Assembly (NCBI GenBank): GCA_016191875.1
Contig: JACPVG010000010.1
Span: 31,466-95,465 of the forward strand
Length of the DNA: 64,000 nt
Direction: 5' to 3'
DNA from: Chloroflexota bacterium
Lineage (GTDB): Bacteria > Chloroflexota > Anaerolineae > Anaerolineales > UBA11579
The notes beneath the pieces are model-generated. The model had not been told where the DNA came from. It ran no database searches and saw nothing but the letters and a program-made list of their open reading frames with translations. Made by a program: the position numbers and the translations under genes. This document shows positions 8,488 to 15,986 of this stretch, piece after piece (the stretch's first letter is position 1; every line of letters starts with the position of its first letter).

Positions 8488-8610
8488 CACGGCGTGCAGT
8501 GGACGTGTGGGATTCTGCGCGTTTTTCAAGCAATTTTCTTGGCTTGGAGTTTTTCTGCTCCCAAGCAGAATCCACGTCCGCCCACACGCAGGTAACGCAG
8601 GCCGTTGGTT
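8482..8610 (+). repeat. attC-like (59-be-like) palindromic site
   Basis: A 129-bp imperfect palindrome. The left end GCCTAAC (8482-8488) fits RYYYAAC; the right end GTTGGTT (8604-8610) fits GTTRRRY with one mismatch. The inner arms are GGACGT (8501-8506) with ACGTCC (8574-8579) and GGATTCTGC (8510-8518) with GCAGAATCC (8565-8573), leaving GTG (8507-8509) unpaired on one arm, as extrahelical bases do in attC hairpins. An outer GCGTG/CACGC pair also exists (8492-8496, 8585-8589). It overlaps the stop of the upstream gene and ends about 30 bp before the next gene. No integrase gene is in the window. Confidence 0.55.
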
Positions 8611-8640
8611 GCCCCGGCGGCAAGAGTATGAATTCCGGAC

Positions 8641-9149
8641 ATGAATGTCATGAAGAATACAGGAAATGGGCCAAGATTAGTCATCGTCTGCGGCCTGCCC
8701 GGTTCCGGGAAGACAACGTTAGCAAAGTGCCTGGAAGAAAGCCTGCACGCTGTTCGCCTGGCTCCTGATGAGTGGATGGATGCGCTCTCCATCAATCTTT
8801 GGGACGAAGAGAGTCGAGCGAGGATTGAGGCGCTGCAATGGAAGTTGGGTCAAGAACTGCTCAGGCTCGGCCTGGTGGTCATCATCGAATGGGGAACGTG
8901 GGGCAGATCCGAGCGCGACACGCTGCGCGAGGGGGCCCGCAGGCTCGGCGCTGCGGTCGAGCTGCACTACCTGGCAGCACCTCCCGAAGTCCTCTTCGAG
9001 CGCATTCAGCGCCGACGCATGGAGATTCCGCCGATAACCGCGAGGATGTCCTGCGATGGACAGAGACTATCGAAGTTCCAACCAGGGAGGAGATGGAACT
9101 GTACGATTCTCCGAGCGAATGCGAGAAGAAGTCTGCAACGTTGAACTGA
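8641..9149 (+). pseudogene. P-loop kinase (AAA_33/zeta-toxin-like), disrupted by a frameshift
   Basis: The first about 133 residues are a clear AAA_33-type P-loop ATPase/kinase: GLPGSGKTT Walker A at about 17-25, RLAPDEWM, a VVIIEWGTWGRSERD segment and FERIQRRRMEIPPIT. The frame then goes wrong. The expected continuation REDVLRWTETIEVPTREEMELYD is encoded in another frame from about 9039 to the TGA at 9147-9149. A single missing C at about 9037-9041 (ACCGCGAG where ACCCGCGAG would keep the frame) explains this. As read, the frame from 8641 ends at 9144 with an unrelated tail. It is either a recent pseudogene or a sequencing error. It directly follows the attC-like site, so it would be a second cassette. 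Confidence 0.75.
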
Positions 9150-9262
9150 GGCGTTGTTGGCCCGGCACAGCGTTTTCGGGCACTTTACTCGACCCAAGGC
9201 CGGTTCCGGTTACAATGGTGTAGTCTGGTCCCGCAGTCCTCCTGACCTTTCGGGAGGTTCGT

Positions 9263-9787
9263 ATGTGCGATGTGTGCGGGTTACCGGAATATGCGGTGCA
9301 ACGCAATTTTGCCCTGATCTACTATACGTCCACCAGCTGGTCCAGCCCAGGCACTTATAGAACCAGAACTGACTACCGCCTGGAGGGGAAAGCGGTCGTT
9401 TCGGTCTGCGATAGCTGCATTGAAAAGAGATATGCCGAGGACATGGGTTTCATCCTGCAATGGAGACGCGTCATGTTCGGGCTGGCGCTCTTGTGGCTGC
9501 TTGCTTTGATTCTCGTATTGACGGGGATCGTATCGAAGAGTGCAAGCGGCGATCCAACCATCGTGCATTATTTCGTGATGCCCGGCGGCCTGATACTTGT
9601 GTTGATCGGGGTCTACCCCTTCAGTTTTACGAAGAAGAACAGCATAGACCAAATGCTGCAATCTGTGGCTCTAAAGGTGGTGCCCAGAAAAGTGGCACAA
9701 TTGGATACCCTGGACCCCATTCACTTTCTCGTCTGGACAGAGGAGGAGTGGGAAAAACGGGTACGTGAAAGCCAGCGCGAAAAGTAG
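9263..9787 (+). CDS. Hypothetical membrane protein with N-terminal Cys pairs
   Basis: A 174-residue protein starting at ATG 9263 behind a GGGAGG. Cysteine pairs CDVC (2-5) and CDSC (about 49-52) could form a small zinc site. Two hydrophobic segments at about 70-90 and 103-120 are followed by a charged cytoplasmic tail. No family was recognised. It lies in the accessory island, has island-like base composition, and its TAG stop is directly followed by the degenerate copy of the rpoD 3-prime end. Expression could come from a TACAAT at about 9212, but no matching -35 was seen. Confidence 0.7.
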   Translation: MCDVCGLPEYAVQRNFALIYYTSTSWSSPGTYRTRTDYRLEGKAVVSVCDSCIEKRYAEDMGFILQWRRVMFGLALLWLLALILVLTGIVSKSASGDPTIVHYFVMPGGLILVLIGVYPFSFTKKNSIDQMLQSVALKVVPRKVAQLDTLDPIHFLVWTEEEWEKRVRESQREK

Positions 9788-9847
9788 CTGGGCCGCCTGC
9801 GCCAGCCGGTCATCTGGCGCAATTCGCGGGAGTATCTGGGCGAGTAA
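9788..9847 (+). pseudogene. Degenerate duplicate of the last 60 bp of rpoD
   Basis: Codon-by-codon alignment with 7447-7506 needs no gap and shows 50 of 60 identical bases. It would encode LGRLRQPVIWRNSREYLGE then TAA, against [19 protein letters not shown] then TAG in rpoD. Non-conservative changes (R to W, K to N, L to S) show it is not under selection. The stop codon is followed at the same distance by a copy of the rpoD terminator. It marks the right boundary of the accessory island. Confidence 0.85.
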
Positions 9848-9860
9848 CAATGGAGTGAAC

Positions 9861-9898
9861 AGACCCTAAAGGTCGCGAAGACCTTTGGGGTCTTTTTT
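9861..9898 (+). terminator. Second copy of the rpoD terminator
   Basis: AGACCCTAAAGGT (9861-9873) pairs with ACCTTTGGGGTCT (9881-9893) with one G-T wobble, followed by a T-rich tail. The upstream arm differs from 7520-7532 by one base and the downstream arm is identical to 7540-7552. It could now terminate the island transcript. Confidence 0.88.
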
Positions 9899-9923
9899 GT
9901 TAGGGGGGTGATTGCTGAGCGAT

Positions 9924-11492
9924 CTACTTCCGCCGCTCGAAAATCAGCATCCCCTCGCTGCCGTAAATATCCGTTGGTAGGACATCGATCAACTCGTACT
10001 GCGCGAGGAACTCCTCGTCTTTCAACAGTCCATTTCGTACATAGATTTCAAGAGTGACAATATAGCGCGGCTGTTCATCCCGTATCAACCCCGGCGGGAT
10101 GGCGATAGCCGCGCCGGCGATGAGTTCCGGGGGCAGGGGATAGTAGGCGGCGGCTTCCGGCGACATCAGGCCGACGGTATCCAGAATGCGCGCGTCCGTG
10201 AAATAGCCCAGCGCGCCCACGTCGCCTGCCGCCAGCCTGCCGGGCGCGGCAGCCAGGCGCGGCGCCAGCCATTCAGCGGCTTCGGCGTAGAGCAGTTCTA
10301 GGCGAATCCAGGCCATTTCGGGAGCCGGGCGCGCCGGGCCGTGGTCGGGCGCGAGCGTCCACGAGCGCGCCAGCAGCAGCGCCGGGAGCAGGACGAGCAG
10401 CGTCCCGGCCGGTTTTCCGTAGGGGCCGACCATCCGCCGCAGGCGGTGTGTCGGCCCGGTGTTAACCACCCTGCCGATGTCCTGAATCAGAACCTGCGCG
10501 CCCACCAGCACGAACAGCATATAAAACGGCAATGGCGGCGTGAGGTACCAGCGGAAGATGAGCGGGTTGGCGATGGCGAAGGCGGCGGCGTACAGCCACG
10601 GGAATAGCAGGAAGGGCCAGACCGCCCGTTCCTGCCTGAGCAGGCGCAGCCCCGCCAGCAGATAGAGGAAAGAGTAGATGAACAGGCCAATGCCCACAGC
10701 GGGCGCGGCCCCCAGCCAGGCGTCTTCCATGAAGGGCGTGGCATAGTGCTGGATGAAACGGATGAGCGCCGCGGACGGGTCGAGCAAGTAGGCGTCCGCC
10801 TTGGCGGCCACCGACTGCGGCACGGGCGAACCGTAATAGGCCCAGGCAAACGCGCCCCAGGCCAGGCCGGGCAGCAGGAAGGCGGCGAATTCCCGCGCCG
10901 AAAGGCGGACGCCGCGGCGCTTGGGGTCGAAGAACAGCCGGTCGAGGGCCAGCGGGGCGACCAGCAGGAGGGTGTCGGGACGCGCCAACAGGGCCAGCCC
11001 GGCCGCCAGCGCCGCCAGCAGATAGTGTGGGTACAGATATGCCGCCCACGCGCCCACCAGAAGCAAGACCACCAGGCTGGTCTCCAGACCGCCGATGGCG
11101 AAGGTAACGCTGTAGGGGGCGATGGCCCAGGCCAACCCGGCCGCCCAGCCCGCCGTACCCACGCCCAGCCGCCGGCCGATGAGCGCCAGCAGAACGCAAG
11201 AGGCGGCGTCCAGCAGGGCGTTGAATGCCAGGGCGATGGCGGGGAAATCGGCGCGCGCCCCGCCCAACGGCGCGGCCAGCCCCGCCATGACTAGCGCGTA
11301 GAGCGGGGTGGTGGTGCCCAGCACGCGTTCGCCGGGGTTATAGACCAATCCTTCGCCCGCCAGCAGGTTGCGGACGTAGCGGAAGGTGATGTAGGCATCG
11401 TCGATGGTGCGCGCGCCGGGCAGCAGACGCAGGCCGAAGGCCAGCAGTGCCAGCAGAACGTAGGGAAGCAGACGGCGGAATGGCGCAGGCAT
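9924..11492 (-). CDS. GT-C type membrane glycosyltransferase-like protein
   Basis: A 522-residue polytopic membrane protein with about ten hydrophobic segments. Just after the first segment it carries RTIDDAYITFRYVRNLLAG (D31-D32), the first-loop acidic motif typical of GT-C glycosyltransferases of the mannosyl/arabinosyltransferase type that use lipid-linked sugars. The GLVYNPGERVLGTTTPLY sequence after it is common to this subgroup. The C-terminal about 110 residues (GDVGALGYFTDARILDTVGL) form a soluble extracytoplasmic domain that also occurs in the protein at 15983-17440. It diverges from the gene at 11537, with a 44-bp shared upstream region. Donor and acceptor are unknown. Confidence 0.85.
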   Translation of the reverse strand: MPAPFRRLLPYVLLALLAFGLRLLPGARTIDDAYITFRYVRNLLAGEGLVYNPGERVLGTTTPLYALVMAGLAAPLGGARADFPAIALAFNALLDAASCVLLALIGRRLGVGTAGWAAGLAWAIAPYSVTFAIGGLETSLVVLLLVGAWAAYLYPHYLLAALAAGLALLARPDTLLLVAPLALDRLFFDPKRRGVRLSAREFAAFLLPGLAWGAFAWAYYGSPVPQSVAAKADAYLLDPSAALIRFIQHYATPFMEDAWLGAAPAVGIGLFIYSFLYLLAGLRLLRQERAVWPFLLFPWLYAAAFAIANPLIFRWYLTPPLPFYMLFVLVGAQVLIQDIGRVVNTGPTHRLRRMVGPYGKPAGTLLVLLPALLLARSWTLAPDHGPARPAPEMAWIRLELLYAEAAEWLAPRLAAAPGRLAAGDVGALGYFTDARILDTVGLMSPEAAAYYPLPPELIAGAAIAIPPGLIRDEQPRYIVTLEIYVRNGLLKDEEFLAQYELIDVLPTDIYGSEGMLIFERRK

Positions 11493-11520
11493 GGGGTCGG
11501 CCTCAACAACGGGCTTGTGA

Positions 11521-11526
11521 TAGGAT
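11521..11526 (+). promoter_or_regulatory. Putative extended -10 (TGATAGGAT) before the GT-C gene
   Basis: TAGGAT preceded by TGa (extended -10) ends 10 bp before the ATG at 11537, and there is no Shine-Dalgarno, so the transcript may be nearly leaderless. Confidence 0.35.
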
Positions 11527-11536
11527 AACCCCTGCC

Positions 11537-13117
11537 ATGCAAAAAATGAAGCCTTACTTGCCGCTGCTGGCCGCCCTGCTGGCGGCCGTGGCCCTGCGGC
11601 TGGCGCTCATCTATTCGGATTCCGTGCCATTCAACGGCGACGAAGCCATCGGCGCGCTGATGGCGCGCCACATCCTGCGCGACGGGGCCAGGCCGGTCTT
11701 CTTCTACGGCCAGGCCTATATGGGCAGCCCCTTCGCCTATGCCGCCGCCCTCGGCTTCCTTATCTTCGGCGAATCGGTGGATGGCCTGCGGCTGGGGCAG
11801 ATTCCGGTTTATCTCGGTATCATTGTCTCGGGCTGGTGGCTGGCGCGGCTGTGGTTCGAGGACCGGCGCGTGGCCGACATCACCGCCTGGTTGCTGGCCG
11901 TGCCGACGGTGCTGACCAGCACCTACACGGTGGCCAAGTTCGCCGCCTACGCCGAAACCCTCGTGCTCGGCCATCTTGTGTTGGGGCTGGGCACTCTGGC
12001 CCTGTTCACCCCGGCAGGCGAGCGCGGGCGGATATGGCTGGCGCTCGGCCTGGCCGCCGGGCTGGGCTGGTGGATGCTGGGCATTTCGGGCGTTTACCTC
12101 CTGCCCGTGGCCGTGCTCGGCCTGCGGCGGTTCCGGCAGCGGAATCTGCCTTTCTACGGGCTGGCGGCGCTGGGCTTTTTCGCCGGTTCCTGGCCATGGT
12201 GGGCGTACAACTTCCGGAACGATTGGGAGGCGCTGAAGGCGCTGGCCGGACCGGGCAGCATCCTGGCTTCCACGCCGCTGGAACGGCTGGCGTCTTTCGG
12301 CGTTTTCGGTTTGAGCGGGTTGATGGGCATCCGCGCGCCGTGGGAGCAGGGGCTCTTTCCCCTTCCACTGGCCGCCGCCGGGCTGTGGCTGTTCCTGATG
12401 GCGGCCGTCTATGCCTGGCGCTTCAAGGGCTGGACCGCGGCCGGGCTGAGACCGGAGGCCGGGCGGCTGCTGATGTGGTTCACCGGCCTGTTCGCGCTGG
12501 TGTTCATCTCCAGCAGTTTCGGAATTGACGCCACCGGCCGCTACCTCCTGCCGCTGGCCCTGCCCGCCGCGCTGCTGCTGGCGGCCTTCGCCGCCGGATT
12601 GTGGAGGGCGCGCCCGGTTCTGGGAGTGGGGCTCCTCGCCATGGCGTTGACGCTGAACCTGGCGGCCACCTGGATTTCGGCCCGCGCTCCCGAAGGCCTG
12701 ACCACGCAATTCGACCCGATCACCGAGTTCGGCAACGACCACGACGCGGAACTGATTCAGTTCCTGGAAGCCAACGGTCTCACCACCGGCTACAGCAACC
12801 ACTGGATGACCTTTCGCATCGCCTTCGTCTCCGGCGAGCGCATCCGCTACTCCGCCGAACTGCCCTACAAGGCCGACCTGTCCTACACGCCGCTGGACAA
12901 CCGCTATCCGCCCTACGCCGCAGCCGCCGACCGCAGCGAACGGGTGGCCTGGGTGACGACCCGGCATCCGGTTCTGGATGAGCGGCTGCGCAACTGGTTC
13001 CAGTTCACCGGCCTGACTTTCAAGGAGACGCAGATCGGCCCGTATCACATCTTCTACGACTTCCCCCGCCCGGTGCGGCCGGAGGAGTTCGATTACGGCG
13101 ACGGAGTGATTCACTGA
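11537..13117 (+). CDS. GT-C type membrane glycosyltransferase-like protein
   Basis: About 526 residues from ATG 11537; upstream in-frame codons lie in the divergent promoter region and are not used. An N-terminal membrane helix is followed by VPFNGDEAIGALMARHIL with acidic D35/E36 in the first loop, then YGQAYMGSPFAY. About ten further helices follow, then a C-terminal soluble domain of about 130 residues (FDPITEFGNDHDAELI onward). This architecture fits an oligosaccharyl- or mannosyltransferase-like GT-C enzyme of the outer face of the cytoplasmic membrane. It starts a four-gene co-directional run (11537-17440) with 1-bp to short gaps. Exact specificity is not deducible. Confidence 0.82.
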   Translation: MQKMKPYLPLLAALLAAVALRLALIYSDSVPFNGDEAIGALMARHILRDGARPVFFYGQAYMGSPFAYAAALGFLIFGESVDGLRLGQIPVYLGIIVSGWWLARLWFEDRRVADITAWLLAVPTVLTSTYTVAKFAAYAETLVLGHLVLGLGTLALFTPAGERGRIWLALGLAAGLGWWMLGISGVYLLPVAVLGLRRFRQRNLPFYGLAALGFFAGSWPWWAYNFRNDWEALKALAGPGSILASTPLERLASFGVFGLSGLMGIRAPWEQGLFPLPLAAAGLWLFLMAAVYAWRFKGWTAAGLRPEAGRLLMWFTGLFALVFISSSFGIDATGRYLLPLALPAALLLAAFAAGLWRARPVLGVGLLAMALTLNLAATWISARAPEGLTTQFDPITEFGNDHDAELIQFLEANGLTTGYSNHWMTFRIAFVSGERIRYSAELPYKADLSYTPLDNRYPPYAAAADRSERVAWVTTRHPVLDERLRNWFQFTGLTFKETQIGPYHIFYDFPRPVRPEEFDYGDGVIH

Positions 13118-13118
13118 C

Positions 13119-14357
13119 ATGCGCAGCGGAATGACCCTGGCCCTGACCGCCCTGGTCCTGGCCGCCGCGGCCGGGCTGACCTGGGCCAACCTGCGGTTCG
13201 TGGAAAGCAACCCGGGCGGCAACGATTTCATCCCGCGCTGGGTGGGCACGCGGGCCGTGTTGACCGAGCGCGCCAGCCCGTACAGCGAGGCCGTGACCGT
13301 CGAGGTGCAGCAGCGGCTGTACGGGCGGCCGGCGCGCCCCGGCGAGGATGCCCAACTGTTCGTCTACCCGTACTATTCCATCCTGCTTTTCGCGCCGTTT
13401 GCGCTCATCCCGGACTTCGATACCGCCCGGGCGGCCTGGATGACGTTTCTGGAACTCAGCCTGGGCGGGCTGGCGCTCCTGAGCCTGGCGCTGACCGGCT
13501 GGCGGCCGCGCCTGCCGGTGCTGGCGGGTTTCTTTCTATTCAGCCTGCTGTGGTATCACAGCGTGCGTCCGCTGGTGCACGCCAACCCGGCCATACCGGT
13601 GGCGCTGTTCATTGCCTTGGCGCTGTTCTGCATCCAGCGCGGCCGGGACGGACTGGCAGGGTTGTTCCTGGCGCTGGCGACCATCAAGCCCCAGATGGTC
13701 ATCCTGCTGCTGGCCTGCATCGCCGTGTGGGTGTTCTCGCGGCGGCGGGTGCGCATTCTCACCGGTTTTGCGGTCACGCTGGGCATCCTGGCGGGCGGAT
13801 CGTTCCTGCTGGAGCGCGGCTGGTTCACCGGCATGCTGAGCCAGATGGCGCTTTACCCGGCGTATACGCAGCCCGGCACGCCGGCGGGAATTTTCGGCCA
13901 GTGGTGGGGGCATGCAGGCGCGCGCTTCGGCTGGGGGCTGGCGCTGGCATCGGGAGCCCTGCTGCTGGTCGAGTGGCTGGCGGCCCGGAACAAGGGATTC
14001 GACGGGTTCCTGTGGACGGCCTGCCTGACGCTGGCGGCGGGGAATTTCATCGGCATCCCGACAGCCAGCGCCAATTACATCGTCCTGCTGCCGGGTCTTG
14101 CGCTGTTGTTCGCCCTGTGGCAGGAACGCTGGCCGCGCAGCGCCGGGTGGCTGCAAGCGGGCGCGATGCTCGAGCTGGGCATTGGCCTGTGGTGGTGGTT
14201 CCTCGCCACGGTCGATGTGACCGGCATCCCGCTCGAGCATCTCTCGCTGCATTTCCCGCTGCCGTTGTTCGTGATCGCCGGGCTGTATTGGATGCGCTGG
14301 TGGGCGCTGAGACCGCACCGCAAACTGCCTCTGGAAGGGCTGAGGGCGCGCTCGTGA
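13119..14357 (+). CDS. GT87/DUF2029-like membrane glycosyltransferase
   Basis: A 412-residue polytopic protein starting 1 bp after the previous stop. GNDFIPRWVGTRAVL in the first loop, an YPYYSILLFAPFALIPDF segment and a helix with ALATIKPQMVILLL are typical of the GT87 (DUF2029) family, which includes polyprenol-phosphate-mannose-dependent mannosyltransferases. About ten hydrophobic helices and a short basic C-terminus. It is a member of the glycosyltransferase run and probably co-transcribed with its neighbours. It could build a cell-surface glycan or glycolipid. Confidence 0.82.
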   Translation: MRSGMTLALTALVLAAAAGLTWANLRFVESNPGGNDFIPRWVGTRAVLTERASPYSEAVTVEVQQRLYGRPARPGEDAQLFVYPYYSILLFAPFALIPDFDTARAAWMTFLELSLGGLALLSLALTGWRPRLPVLAGFFLFSLLWYHSVRPLVHANPAIPVALFIALALFCIQRGRDGLAGLFLALATIKPQMVILLLACIAVWVFSRRRVRILTGFAVTLGILAGGSFLLERGWFTGMLSQMALYPAYTQPGTPAGIFGQWWGHAGARFGWGLALASGALLLVEWLAARNKGFDGFLWTACLTLAAGNFIGIPTASANYIVLLPGLALLFALWQERWPRSAGWLQAGAMLELGIGLWWWFLATVDVTGIPLEHLSLHFPLPLFVIAGLYWMRWWALRPHRKLPLEGLRARS

Positions 14358-14373
14358 AAACCCAGAATCAACC

Positions 14374-14401
14374 GCAGATGGACACAGATGCACACCGATG
14401 A
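14374..14401. repeat. CACAGATG-type dispersed tract
   Basis: GCAGATGGACACAGATGCACACCGATGA, in two runs, overlaps the start codon of the next gene. Similar tracts lie at 56928-56968, 59953-59980 and 63767-63800. Confidence 0.6.
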
Positions 14402-15986
14402 GGCAGCCGACAGCGTGAAGAGTTCTGGGAGCGGCCAGGCGGGCGGGCTATGGTTGACAGTGATAGCCGCCCTGGCAGTCAACCTGGCGGTGGCGGCGTT
14501 CCAGCCCTCGCCGGGCTACATGGACGCGGCCTACTACCATTCGGGCGGCCTGCGGCTGGCAGGCGGCGAAGGGTTCACTGAGATGTTCCTGTGGAATTAC
14601 CTGGACGACCCGGCCGGGCTGCCGCATCCCTCGCACGGCTACTGGATGCCGCTGACCTCGATTCTTGCGGCGGGCGGAATCCGGTTGTTGCCGTTCCTGC
14701 CGCCGTTCCGCGCCGCGCAGGCGGTCATGGTCGTCGTGGCGGTATTGGGCGCGCTGGCGGTCCACCTGCTGGCGGCGCAGTTGACCGGCGACCCGCAGCA
14801 GGCGCGGCCGGCGGGCCTGCTGGCGGCGTTTTCCGGGTTCTATGCTCCGTTTTTGCCCGCCACGGACGCGTTCGGCATTTACCTTCTGCTGGGGGCGCTG
14901 TTCTTTCTGGCGCTCACCGCACTGGCCGGATGGACAGGGATGCGCTGGATGCTGCTGGGCGGGCTGGCCGGACTGCTGCATCTGGCGCGCGCCGATGGGC
15001 TGCTGTGGCTGGCGCTGGCGTTGGCGGCGGCCCTGTGGCTGGCCGCCCCTGCGGGAGCCAGACCGCGCATCAAAGCATGCCTGTGGACCGGGCTGGGTTT
15101 CCTGCTCGCCGCCGGGCCCTGGCTGGCGCGCAACTGGGCGGTGTTCGGCACGCCGCTGGCCCCCGGCGGCGGCCGCGCCCTGTGGCTGTTGGATTACAAC
15201 GAATTGTTCGCCTACCCGGCCGCGACGCTGACCTTCGCCCGCTGGTGGGCGGCCGGCTTCGATGTCCTGGCCGGCAACCTGTGGCTGGCCTTCCGGAACA
15301 ACCTCCAGACCGCCATCGCCGTGCATGGGCTGGTCGTGCTGGGGCCGCTGGCCGTCTGGGGCGGGTGGGCGCTGCGGGGCGAACGCCCGGCGGTGAAGGC
15401 CGGCGGGCTGGCCTACCTGCTCACCTTCCTGGCGATGACCTTCGCCTTCCCGTTGCCGGGTCATCGCGGCGGGTTCTTCCATTCCGGGGCGGCGCTTATG
15501 CCGCTGGTCTGGGCGCTGGCCCCGGTGGGCATCGAACAGGCGGCGGCGGCTTATTCCGCCCGGCGCGGCTTGCCGCGTCAAACGCTAAGGCGTTTCTTCA
15601 CCGGGCTGGTCGTGGGGGTAGCCGGTTTGCTCACGCTGGCGGCGGCCGCCCAGAGCCTGCCGGGCTGGGATGCCGGGGCGGCCCACTACCGGGCCATCGA
15701 GGCGCGCTTGACGGCGCTGGGCGCGCAACCGGGCGCGATGGTGCTGGTCAACAACCCGCCGGGGTACTACGCGGAGACCGGTCGCCCGGCCATCGTCGTG
15801 CCGGATGGCGGCGAGGCGGCGCTGCTGGCGGTGACCGCCCGTTACCGCCCGGCCTATGTGCTGGTTGAAGCCAACCACCCGGACGGGCTGGCAGGTCTGT
15901 ACGCCGCGCCGCGCGACCTGCCCGGCCTGCGCTACCTCGAAACATTCGAGGGCACGCACATTTTCGAGGCCCTGCCTGCGCCATGA
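14388..15986 (+). CDS. Polytopic membrane glycosyltransferase-like protein
   Basis: A 532-residue protein with about ten hydrophobic segments. The first external loop carries SPGYMDAAYYHSGGLRLAGG (D46), equivalent to the acidic GT-C motif, then an aromatic YLDDPAGLPHPSHGYWMPLTS segment. The C-terminal about 110 residues are soluble (GAMVLVNNPPGYYAETGRPA) and match the pattern of the neighbouring proteins. The ATG used here lies inside a dispersed repeat tract and has no clear Shine-Dalgarno, so GTG 14415 is an alternative start. Its stop overlaps the next start (ATGA). Confidence 0.8.
   Translation: MHTDEAADSVKSSGSGQAGGLWLTVIAALAVNLAVAAFQPSPGYMDAAYYHSGGLRLAGGEGFTEMFLWNYLDDPAGLPHPSHGYWMPLTSILAAGGIRLLPFLPPFRAAQAVMVVVAVLGALAVHLLAAQLTGDPQQARPAGLLAAFSGFYAPFLPATDAFGIYLLLGALFFLALTALAGWTGMRWMLLGGLAGLLHLARADGLLWLALALAAALWLAAPAGARPRIKACLWTGLGFLLAAGPWLARNWAVFGTPLAPGGGRALWLLDYNELFAYPAATLTFARWWAAGFDVLAGNLWLAFRNNLQTAIAVHGLVVLGPLAVWGGWALRGERPAVKAGGLAYLLTFLAMTFAFPLPGHRGGFFHSGAALMPLVWALAPVGIEQAAAAYSARRGLPRQTLRRFFTGLVVGVAGLLTLAAAAQSLPGWDAGAAHYRAIEARLTALGAQPGAMVLVNNPPGYYAETGRPAIVVPDGGEAALLAVTARYRPAYVLVEANHPDGLAGLYAAPRDLPGLRYLETFEGTHIFEALPAP

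Noticed and set aside
9150..9262. A second attC-like site between the kinase pseudogene and the membrane protein
   Set aside because: GTTGTTGGCC at about 9154-9163 resembles a core end, but no pairing partner or RYYYAAC end was found.
11291..13249. 652-codon minus-strand open frame and many similar long frames opposite real genes (for example 351-1805, 20281-21843)
   Set aside because: They are antisense to well-supported genes and arise from high G+C, with Arg/Gln/Pro-rich translations.
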